A stretch of DNA of 64,000 nt from Phoronis australis (Eukaryota > Phoronida > Phoronidae). Of the stretch, positions 12,244 to 34,822 are shown in pieces; the stretch's first letter is position 1, and every line of letters starts with the position of its first letter. The notes under the pieces were generated by a model, which saw nothing but the letters and a program-made list of their open reading frames with translations, made no database searches and had not been told where the DNA came from. Location of the stretch: assembly GCA_002633005.1 (NCBI GenBank), contig NMRA01000661.1, positions 126,194 through 190,193 on the forward strand, in the 5' to 3' direction. A program made the position numbers and the translations under genes.

Positions 12244-15157
12244 TTGCCCTTTCTTATATTGCTAAGTCAACTCTTGACTTTGATACAAATCGATCGTGAA
12301 CTCTACGGTGAATTGCCAATATTATCGAAAATAATTAGGGATCTTTTCATGCAACACACCCAATTTAAAGACTGAGTCCCTATTTATTTTCAATGAACCC
12401 TGGGCTCAGTTTTTAGTTATTATTAGAAAATGTCATTAATAAAAACTGGAGCTCATAATAAAGGTGTTATGTGAGTCCATCAAGACAAAAATACGCAAAA
12501 AATCTTAGGGAACTCAGTTGTGTCCCTATTTGGGACTATTCCATGCAAACGGTCACAGAGTACTGCAAAAATGGATTAACATTGAGTGCAATAAAAGTAT
12601 TATTGCTGAGAAGGTTTTAAGTTTTTGTGAAAAAACAGAGCTCTTCTATCACAAGTAATGTTACAGACACTTTACGCATGTAACAAAAATTGAAAGAGCT
12701 CTTAACAAAGAAAAAAGACAAAGGTGATGAAGGAAACGAACCTACTAGAACATTATGAGATTGTCCCGGACAGTGACATTTAACGTTGCTCAAATAAATG
12801 CATAGGTGTTGCCACCACAATATATCATTTGCCACAAATCAAAGTCCATAGAAAACCTTTCCCATTTCCAAACATTCACTTGTACTCCAACTTATTCTTA
12901 ATGCTAAAAAACCCTTACTTTAGGCCAGAGAAAAAAGAACTATTTTCCTTGATAAATTTGCAGAATTAGCCGCCCCAATCTCAAAGGTAGTGGCCTTCAT
13001 GTGAACGGTCAGCACGGTTTTTTTTAATGAACTTCCAAGTCAATGTAAAAACATGAACAGTGTTTGGAATTGAATACAAAAAATGCAAATATTGCCATGT
13101 TCTGTAATTCATTATTCTTGAAAATTCAAAAGTTGCGCAGATTTCAGTGTATAACATTTTGGAGATTCTTGAATTGGAGAATTTTTAGCATAGGAAATGT
13201 TTACTCTTCAAATTATATGTTATCTAAAACAAGAAGCATCAAAAGATTTTGAAATTTTAGCAGTAAATGAGGCGCTTTTCAATTTCACACAAAAGCTATT
13301 ACCAAAATGACCATTCCTCTATTTTCAAATACTGAACTACAGTATTATGTCTAACCGTAAATTGTTTGAAGGCAACTGTAGAATGGAATCACTGCTAGTA
13401 ACCATACTCATTTCTCTTAATGCTGACTTTTGCTGATCACTTAGACAAAATAAAATTTCATTTGTTGCCCATACTGTGTGCTAAAGTTAAGAGCATTTTG
13501 GTTATCTGTTTCACTGAGTAAAACGAATTACTGTAACAAGCCTAAAGTGTTTAGATGAAACAGTATTTTTAAATACTTAAAAGTTGACAAAAAATTATTC
13601 CGGGTAGGGTGGTGCAGCCTTTTGTCATTAAATTTGGGCTCACCATTTGTGTTTCCTGGTCAACTCATGCAAGACAGGGGACGGTTCCTATGGAAGCTGT
13701 ACGGCGACCTCATCATCAACAGTTGACAAAGCACGTTACTACATACAAACTGTACTATGCGCGCACCCAGCCTTCAGAATGGGGGGTTCGAATTCGTTAC
13801 GTTGCGGACCTTTTGGCAACAAAATAGCCGGCGGACTAAAAAAAAAGGGCGCACCACTGTGAATTGCGCGTCTGTGCTTGTTTAGTGGACTTTTATCTCA
13901 TTTTCTGGGACTTTTTGTTTCTCACTGGCGGACCTTTTTGCCCACTTCGCCAAATGGGGGGATCCTTCGAGCCCCCCGAGAACCCCCTCCCCCGGGTGCG
14001 CGCATGCATATTCAGGTTGAAATCTGATGGAATCATCTCTGCCTCTTAATCATGATTGTCTGCTGTTATGTGCCAAAAAAACATACTACCAGCTTGCCAT
14101 TCACTAACGAGCCTTGCAACATCATGTCAGTGCACCATATCCAGTTGGTAATGGTTGGCTTTGAGCAGGGTGCAGTAGTTTGAAGTTCCACCGGATGACT
14201 CTGCCTTTATCCCCAGAAAATGCCATGAAAAATGTTAATCGCAAGTGTAAAAAATGCCATGTTGCAAGTAGTGTGACTGTTGAGATTGTATAAACCACAC
14301 TGTGTCTCAAGAAACAATTTTTGATGACAATAATAATGACATAAATGCTTATGGAGTAGATGAAGGGTGTGTGCTACGTTGTTTAAGAACTTTAATTTGT
14401 AGCCTAATAGAAAATATTGACAACGTTTTATCATGCTTGTGGCCCTGAGGATAATGATAATTTATTGTGACAATTAATGAAAGCGATGACAGTAAATTCA
14501 TTGCAGAAGCGTTGGAAATGTATGTTGCTCATATGTAGGTTGTAATGTCAAATCTTTTTCAAGTTCCAAATGGTTAACAGTATTGTTCTTTTGGTAGGCG
14601 TTCAGAATATAGTAGTATGTTTTCTAGCCAACAGGAGGCGCTGTCTACATTTTTCGTTTTTCTCTTTTTTTAAGCAATTTTCCACCTAATGTCACAATAT
14701 TTATCATCTTTCTTGTGCAGTAACTTCAAATGAACAAAATCCAATCAAATTATCGTTGAGTTTTTTTCCAGTGTTGTTGGTTTTTGAAATTTGGTTTTCT
14801 GTGCCAAATTTTGGAATAAGTCAGTTTTTTTGGTCAATTTTCTCGAAAACGTGCAAGTCAAACCTTGGGAGTTTTTTAGATTCTTAAAGTATAGTAATTA
14901 ATGACCTTAAAAACACCAAAATTATCGTGGCCCCAAAAAGTAGCCACAGAAGTGATTTTCTAGGCTTCCTAGAGTCCAATGGACTATGGCCTAGAAGCTA
15001 GCGAGGTCAGCGTTACTGATCTCTACACAGTCGGCGTTCCCCTCATTGAGATATATTTGGCTTTTGACCTCCGATACGCGAGGGGTAGTCGAATCTACGG
15101 AGCTACCGAATAAAAGCTTCTAAGACAAATGAGCACGACGCAACTTAGTGGACGGAA
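12244..15157. other. Spacer between the two sulfotransferase genes
   Basis: AT-rich spacer of about 2.9 kb with no recognisable gene. It contains one miniature inverted-repeat element (13,758-14,004). Short ORFs here have no domain signal. It must contain the promoter of SULT copy 2, but I see no clear core element. Confidence 0.55.
13758..14004. mobile_element. Miniature inverted-repeat element with TGCGCGCACCC ends
   Basis: The left end TGCGCGCACCC is mirrored by GGGTGCGCGCA at the right end. The subterminal poly-G/poly-C and TTCGAA/TTCGAG segments are also mirrored. 247 bp, no coding capacity. A diverged relative lies at 6,185-6,430. Target duplication is not certain, so no superfamily is given. 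Confidence 0.65.
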
Positions 15158-27734
<12,577 letters not shown>

Positions 27735-28064
27735 TTCATGTACCTTGTTCAATCCATGATTTCCCACGTTCCTCAATTCTAGTTGTAATAAGTGCTTTTT
27801 AGAGCTACAGTACGCTTTGTCCTTATCTGTTCAACTGCTACGTGTTCTACCTACTCTGTGTTTGCAACTTTTTGCCCTTTTTATAATTATCCAGAAACCA
27901 GGCATTACGCCATTGCAAGCAATCGTGTACATTTAGTCATCCGTGCTTCTTTCGCGAGATTTTTGCGGCCACGACCGGAACTTAACATCTGTTTCAGCAT
28001 GTTTTAACAGCCTCCCGTTCAGTAACTCTAGGACCTCGTTACGAAGCAAGACTCTGGGAGATTA

Positions 28065-28726
28065 GGAGGCACAGAACAGTTCTCACTGGGTTTTGCCTAG
28101 CAAAACACACATCACTTGATTTGTAACCTTTTCTTCACTCTGTCAAAAACAGGATGCAAAGAATGGCATGTTTTCAATTATTTCACATAAAAAGCCAAGC
28201 AGATGAGCACAGAAACTTTATTCTTTCTTGTATTTTTGACCATTTCATTCCCACTGAAAACCAAGCTAGACTAAGAAAAATAAGGGCAAAAAAATGCAAA
28301 AATCGGCACTTTTCACCCGAAAAACACCACTTCCCTGCCGATGCACGACTAAAACCAACCTTAGAGTCTGAAAGCAAATTTCCTACCGATTCAGAAAATG
28401 TGGTCCAAAAGTACTGTCAACCAACTAGTTTTTTTTGCAATTCTGGCTTGTTTGAGGGCTACCTAAAATCACAGCCAATTTCTCGGTCGCTACCCAACAA
28501 TGCACAATTGCAGCCGGGGGCCGCCATCTTGAAGAAGAGTGCAGCTACAGCCAAGAAAGTGGCCTTTTTTATTCACAGCATGTTCACAAATACAAACAAA
28601 CCACATTCACTGAACCCACGTGCAATGCCCACCTACAAAATGCCCCCAAACTTGGCTTACCCCAAAATTTCTATATTTTGGCAGTGCAAATTGGCCGCGG
28701 GCGCAGCCTAACTATTCAGTGCCACC
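28065..28726 (+). mobile_element. Harbinger-type non-autonomous DNA transposon, 662 bp
   Basis: Ends are GGAGGCACAGAACAGTT and, inverted, GGTGGCACTGAATAGTT (14 of 17 identical), flanked by TTA on both sides (28062-28064 and 28727-28729). The paralogous block around 11,343 has a single TTA and no insert, which fixes the boundaries and shows insertion in copy 2. A 3-bp TTA/TWA target duplication is the hallmark of PIF/Harbinger elements. An uninterrupted 185-codon ORF at 28154-28711 covers most of the element but shows no transposase motif and may be accidental. Confidence 0.75.
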
Positions 28727-29838
28727 TTACGTGAGATATTGCCGCGTATTTCAAAAGAAAGCACGTGACTTTGGCTAGATTTTAGCTAGGTACTAGCGTA
28801 TAGGTCCTTGCGTTACTGAATAGACGCCAGGTTTCCATCAGTTCATTTTAAAGCCGCATGTTGACATGTTTATCTTTCACTGTTGGGTTCTTAACCGGGG
28901 TCGGTTTGGGGTTTGCATTATTGCCGATTGGACAGGGCAACTGAAATCACCGGCAGTTCGAATGAGCCATTTTCAAATCACAATTTTAGGTTTGGGTATC
29001 CCCAATATACCGTCGCTGATGGTTTCGATGCTTCTTTTGTAATAGAAATAGAATATTAAAACGTGTCAGTTAGGAATACTTTGAGGCCGATTTGGTGAAA
29101 ATAAAATTCTTAAATCAAGTTTCACTTTTAGATGGTTAAACGACGAAATAGAACTTCAAATCTTTTGAAACAAATAAACTGTATATTATTATGCACTTCC
29201 AATTCTGAAATTGAATTGGAATATGTTTGAAAAATTCCCTACAATCCCTTTAATTTCTTGCCTAATCGGCAAACTTGACTAACGCTTCAGATTAAACAAT
29301 CAACGAGTTTGAACCACACGAGAAATTTTGAGACATTGCGAGGATTGTTTTGGCATAATCTTTTCCGTCAAGAACAGTACTGATTTTGCAAGAGTAAGTT
29401 ACGTAGATCGTTTTGTGTTTGAATGGTTCGAGGATGCTAACAAAATTTCGTCAGTTGAGTTAATCCCGGACCGTAACCCGAAATCGATGTTTTACGGGCC
29501 AAGGCGAAAGGCTTTATTTGTAACGTAATATATAAGTTGCAATCGTCAGTCGCAGAGCAAAAGTGGGTGATGACGACGCTGGTGACAAAGATGGTGACGA
29601 CTTGACCGAGAAAACTAAACAAACGATCGCAATGATGAAGACATGAGGATGACCGTGATAATATTGGTAGAAGAAATTCAATGTCAATTGGTGCAAAATA
29701 TTGGACACAAGCACGAAAATATAGCCTACACTCCACTCGTGCCATGATGAGAAGTGATGCAGCTGTCAAATGGTCGCTTTATCTAATAGATAAATCACCC
29801 CAAAAGCCTGAAGAACTGACATTTCGGGAACTACAGTC

Positions 29839-29895
29839 ATGATTGCCGTCACGGTATTATTGTTCTTCGCTCTGGGAACCACGGGTTCTTGTCAG
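29839..29895 (+). CDS. Serpin exon 1: signal peptide
   Basis: Nineteen codons with a hydrophobic core (AVTVLLFFALG), a cleavable-looking end and a GTAAGG donor in phase 0. It lies about 260 bp past the end of the SULT duplication block. Confidence 0.75.
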
Positions 29896-32632
29896 GTAAG
29901 GTTTTTGTTAATGATTATTTATGCACAATTTTATCTTCTTCAATTTTTTCGCAATGAAATAACAAATTACACGCATGAATATGTGTAAAAAAGAAGAGTA
30001 ACACAAAGATTCATTTCACAAATAAATAAACTATTACTCAATATTACCTTTTCGTGAAATAGCAAATGCAAGCAGCAACTCCTCGCAAGAAACAATGTCA
30101 ATACAACCATGCTAAATGGACACGAAGAGCTATCACACTCGGTTTAGTCTTTTGTAGTTTTGAAACTTTTATTGAGATGTCATTCAAGTCGCATTTCTTC
30201 GGTCACTAACTGTCCATTGGCAGTACAAGGCAACCTTCATTAGCAAACCAAGGCCACAGTTCTTCGAAAATATTACCAACAAAAACATCTGTTCATCAAT
30301 CTTTCATGGCCCCACTAAGCTGCATGCATTATGGGTCGACTGTGGACACGTGACTTTTGAAATCGGAATTAGTTTCACGGAGTTTACAGTTTAACTTTTG
30401 GCACACGAGCAAAATTTTGCAAGCAACATACAGATAAAAGAAGGTTTATTTTAACAATTTACTCCTTTGAGGTCTCAAATTCGACTGCTGTAGCTTGTAT
30501 TTTGATATTTTTTGTATTTGACGGAGTCTCCGTTTCGACTCGAAATGAACAACCCATCAATCGAGGAACATTTCGGAAACTCTCCACTTCTGATTTAATT
30601 CGCGGGCTTGAGTGCCACTTGCTAACTGTTACTTTTTGCGATTCTGGTGAGCGCCACATATTGAAGCGGGTATAACCTCCCTTCCGTCACAAACGATCTT
30701 TTGATGTAGACCACGTACATGTACTTGTCGTTGGGAAATAGGTCTCAGATCTTTCCTTAGTGAAAACAGATGTTACACGTATGTCTAGGCTTGGAAAGAA
30801 CTAACTGTTCACGTCGCGTCAGGTTCTACAAGTGCACTTGTCCCATTTTAGTTTATTCGCCGAGCGTTGTGCCGTCTAGCAATAATGAACTGTCACGTCT
30901 TTGCAAGATCAAAAACCTCTTCTATATCCTCTGAGTAGGGAATAAGTTGAGATCATTTTTAAAGCAGTAACTTCTTTCTTTGACGGATCGTGGTTTTGTG
31001 AGCACTAAACAGAATACGAAAATATACTTTTTTTAGTTTCGAAGTTATGGCAATCAGAGTGAAAAGCACCATACTTAAAAAAACAGTCACATTACTAACG
31101 TTTCGCTCTTATTTCCTGGCAAACAGGTCGTGTCCTTATGAATGAACATAAGGACTTTACAAATTCGTTTCACGGAGTAATAGGTTAATATTGAAAAGTG
31201 CGTTTGAAGAATTGCAAGTCTTGGTACACGTAAGGAATTGTTCTATTACCTTGTTATGAAGGCAACGATCGTGCACCCTTGGTTAGACAAAGGTTCATAC
31301 ATGTATGATTCGCCAGCTAAAGTTTTCGAAGAAAAATACACCTTTCGTAACCTTTGGCAATCGTTAGGAAGACTCGGTCAGTACTATTGCTACATTCTAA
31401 CAATCCGCAAAATACGCAGTCTTGTAAGTACTTTTTGTCAAATTATGAGCCGTATAAACACTGGCTTAACTCGTTTGTTTCCTCAACAGAACTCAAACAG
31501 TCTCACCGATGCAAACACTGGCTTTGCTCTTGACGCCTACCGACGGCTGACCACTACGGGCGGTAATGTATTCTTCTCCCCTTTGAGCCTTTCAATCATT
31601 ATGGGGATGCTCTACGAGGGTTCAAACGGAACAACTCGTTCTCAGTTGCAAGCGGTTGCCGGTTTTGATCGCGTTAACGATGTCGCTGCAGAATTTCGTG
31701 AACTCAGTTCTATTCTTAACACACCGAGTAAAAACTACGACTTGGAGGCGGCTAATCGGGTGTACGCGAGGAAAAACTATGGATTCAACAAGAACTACTT
31801 AAAAACAGTACAAAACCAATACCAGTCCGACATCATTGCTAGCGACTTCCAGTTCAACGCAGAAATGGTTCGACAGCAGATCAATAGATGGGTTGAAAAC
31901 AAAACTAAAGACAAGATTAGGAACTTGATTCCACAAAATGCCCTAAAACCCGAGACTGCAATGGTTTTGGTCAACGCAATTTACTTCAAAGGGGACTGGG
32001 ATAAGAAATTTAAAGCAGCATCAACAAAACCGAACGCGTTTTATCTGTCAGCAAAGAAGACGATAAACACTCCCATGATGTACCAGAGGTCAAAATTCAG
32101 AGTGTTCAATAGTCAAAGAAACGGTTATCGTGTATTGGAGATGCCCTATAAAGGCAACGATTTGAGTATGTTAGTTGTCCTGCCAAAGGAAATTGATGGT
32201 TTGGCCAAAGTCGAAAAGTTGTTGACACATGACGAACTTTCTAATGTTCACAACAGTATGCGATATTCTCCTCAACTCGATGTTATGGTCACCATGCCGA
32301 AATTTAAGATTGATGTGAAATACAAAATGAAAGATCACCTTAAAGCAATGGGAATAGGTGACCTCTTCAAGCCCCGTGCCTGCGACCTGTCCGGCATTGA
32401 CGGCACACGTGACCTTTACGTTTCTGAGATGTTCCACCAGGCTTTTGTTGACGTCAACGAAGAGGGCAGTGAAGCGGCGGCCGCCACCGGAAGCATCATT
32501 GCTGTCATAACATCAGTGGTAGTCCGCCCAACATTCCCCATAGAGTTTAAAGCAGACCACCCTTTCCTGTTTTACATCCGGGATAACAAATCTGGTTCTG
32601 TGCTCTTTATGGGTAGATATTCTCAACCATGA
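29839..32632 (+). CDS. Secreted serpin (two coding exons, 399 aa)
   Basis: Serine protease inhibitor of the serpin superfamily. Exon 1 (29839-29895) encodes a 19-residue signal peptide, MIAVTVLLFFALGTTGSCQ, ending at a GTAAGG donor. Exon 2 (31490-32632) begins after CTCAACAG in the same phase and holds the whole serpin fold. Landmarks: NAIYFKGDW at 181-189; an inhibitory hinge EEGSEAAAATG at 343-353 with small residues at P12-P9 and Thr at P8; and the signature ADHPFLFYI near the C-terminus, ending GRYSQP. Canonical numbering puts the scissile bond at Ile359-Thr360, but the loop is a few residues longer than usual, so P1 is uncertain. N-glycosylation sequons NGT, NKT and NKS are present. The C-terminus resembles clade B serpins, yet a secretory exon is attached. 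Target protease unknown. Confidence 0.88.
29896..31489. other. Serpin intron
   Basis: 1.6 kb, AT-rich. The reading frame of exon 2 remains open upstream to an ATG at 31,238, giving 84 extra codons without homology to serpins. That might be chance or an alternative first exon. A TACATGTA lies near 30,715 and another near 31,300. Confidence 0.6.
31490..32632 (+). CDS. Serpin exon 2: entire serpin domain
   Basis: 381 codons with the stop, 380 residues from NSNSLTDANTGFALDAYRR to GRYSQP. A single exon carries all of the fold, including the breach, shutter and reactive loop, unlike the multi-exon vertebrate serpins. Confidence 0.92.
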   Translation, partial: NSNSLTDANTGFALDAYRRLTTTGGNVFFSPLSLSIIMGMLYEGSNGTTRSQLQAVAGFDRVNDVAAEFRELSSILNTPSKNYDLEAANRVYARKNYGFNKNYLKTVQNQYQSDIIASDFQFNAEMVRQQINRWVENKTKDKIRNLIPQNALKPETAMVLVNAIYFKGDWDKKFKAASTKPNAFYLSAKKTINTPMMYQRSKFRVFNSQRNGYRVLEMPYKGNDLSMLVVLPKEIDGLAKVEKLLTHDELSNVHNSMRYSPQLDVMVTMPKFKIDVKYKMKDHLKAMGIGDLFKPRACDLSGIDGTRDLYVSEMFHQAFVDVNEEGSEAAAATGSIIAVITSVVVRPTFPIEFKADHPFLFYIRDNKSGSVLFMGRYSQP

Positions 32633-33041
32633 TTAAATTTTCAAATACACCTGTATAATTTCAATGTCGATTGTCATGCTAGAGAAATGAATACACCATT
32701 ATAGTGTGTCGATACCGTATATAGTGATATAGTACCAAGCAGTCTTTTATGTGCATTACGTAATCATCTTATAAACGAATGTGTTCACACTCAAACAAGG
32801 CCAACATGTACAAAATTCTAGTTGCTATTCAACGTGTTGATTTAGTATCTCACTGGCCGGCCACACGCTCTATAGACGGGATTTAAACCTGAAACTGTTA
32901 AAACGTTTTCTCCGATGTTTAAATGCTTCGGTGTCAGTCTTGTTTCCATGGATCTCTTGGGAAAAAAGCCATCAATTTCAAAATATAAAGGCGCGATTTT
33001 TAGTTAAACTGTCGCGCGACAAGGGCTCAGTTGATTCTTAA

Positions 33042-33845
33042 AGGCGAAGGCAACCTTTTTCCATGTCATTTTGAGCTAAAATAAGGTTGGTTGGTTATCC
33101 TAGACATATTTTTCACTTAATTACAGCTTTTCGTAATTTTATTAATTACTCGTCCGCTTTTCCGGAAGTGACGTTTTAGGAGGCAAGCGCTTCCCGCCAA
33201 TTTCTTTTCACATAGTCTGACTGTGAGAGCTAGACCGGCAGCCCAGAGCACTTAGCATAGATGAACGAGGTACCAACATCTGACCACGGGAGCATTTAAA
33301 GTCCACCTCAGTATGTACAGAAATGGACGTCTGCCGTTGTCTGCACTCTGGGTGTGACCCTTGGGGGCCTTACAAAGACCCCNNNNNNNNNNNNNNNNNN
33401 NNNNNNNNNNNNNNNNNNNNNNNNNNNNNNNNNNNNNNNNNNNNNNNNNNNNNNNNNNNNNNNNNNNNNNNNNNNNNNNNNNNNNNNNNNNNNNNNNNNN
33501 NNNNNNNNNNNNNNNNNNNNNNNNNNAACAATCCCTAAATCCAACGCAGTTGAGTTCTCTACTAACCTATCTTGCCGCAGAATACTCGCCGATGGAAAGT
33601 GGTGGCGACAATTGGTGAAAAATAGCACAAAACAAAAGTAGAATAGAACAGATTCGCACAGTAAGCTCAACGCAAAACCAAGTGGCGGGAAGCGCTTGCC
33701 TCCTAAAACGTCACTTCCGGAAACTGAAAGCGGACGAGTAATTAATAAAATTACGAAAAGCTGTAATTAAGTGAAAAATATGTCTAGGATAACCAACCAA
33801 CCTTATTTTAGCTCAAAATGACATGGAAAAAGGTTGCCTTCGCCT
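33042..33845. mobile_element. Element with ~170-bp terminal inverted repeats and TTAA flanks
   Basis: 33042-33210 and 33682-33845 are near-perfect reverse complements (outer AGGCGAAGGCAACC, inner AAGCGCTTGCCTCCTAAAACG or its complement). TTAA stands on both outer sides (33038-33041, 33846-33849), as for piggyBac-type insertions, though TTAA is also part of the mirrored sequence. The centre includes 144 Ns, so internal coding capacity is unknown. Confidence 0.7.
33383..33526. other. Assembly gap (144 N)
   Basis: Run of N inside the long-TIR element, probably because the inverted arms hinder assembly. ORFs reported across it are meaningless. Confidence 0.98.
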
Positions 33846-34822
33846 TTAAAATCGTTGAGCATTCTTGAAAGTACGTGACGTCATATTTGACCTCGTGCTT
33901 CTTCTCAAAGAGAGCCACGAAGAGTAAACATCAACCGAATTTTTGTATTGTGCTCTGGGGACAACAACATGCAGATTTCTCTTGAAATTGGGAGTAAATG
34001 GCATTGCTCATGAATTTGTAAGTAAACAGTGTGGATTCGTTTCGACAAAGAATCTTCATGCGGTCAATTCGGTAGACGCTGGCGGTCGGCAAAGCCAGAT
34101 AAGAAATCACTTGGCCGAAAACATGCGACGCGAATATTGTGTTACAAATTGAAATGCATAGGCAAATAAGAAAAATGCGACTGCGCTTAAATTAACAATT
34201 GTTGACTATCTAGACCAAATAAGCATCAAGTTACCACGAAGTCTCACTCTTCAGTGTGGACAAATGTTAGTCATACACCTTTTACTCATTTGGGGGTAAC
34301 TTATTAACATTTGGAATTGAAGATGTTAGCTTGATTTATTGAAGAATAACGGCATGCAAGACGATTGAAACTTCAAGAATCTAAAAGCTACTTTGCTTCA
34401 CAAATAGTTAAAGCGCCGGGCGTTTAATTATAAACAGTGCTTTCTGGCAAAAACCCAAGTTTTGATTTAGGCCAATACCCTTATAAAGTTGGTTTTATAT
34501 TTTTTCTTACACAGTTTGAAAGTGTTCTCCAAGCTGGCAGATCAATATTTCTTCTTGCTCATAAACTTTCCGGTCACAGCGTAACCTGAAACTTGGAAGG
34601 AGTTTAATCTGAAGAAATATTGAACGTTTGAAACCCTGAAATCACCGTCAGTTTGACTAAGGACAACACGAGACTCGGTATTGGCCTAAATTAAAAGCCG
34701 ATCTTTATTATGAAAGGCGGATTTAATGCCGCTTCAAAGTTACTTTTTTCTTTTGAAGTATCAGAGACCTTTTGAAACTTCTCCGAGTCACACAACGCGT
34801 ATTTTCATGAACTCCATTACGT

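Larger units (their letters stand above)
32633..34822. other. Spacer between serpin and Gal3ST genes
   Basis: Noncoding as far as I can see. It contains the 3' UTR of the serpin at its left end, the TIR element at 33,042-33,845 with an N-gap, and about 1 kb of AT-rich sequence. The 3' end of the minus-strand Gal3ST gene lies at the right. Confidence 0.6.

Noticed and set aside
28154-28711. 185-aa ORF as a host gene
   Set aside because: It lies wholly inside a transposon-like insert with no known domain; kept as part of the element only.
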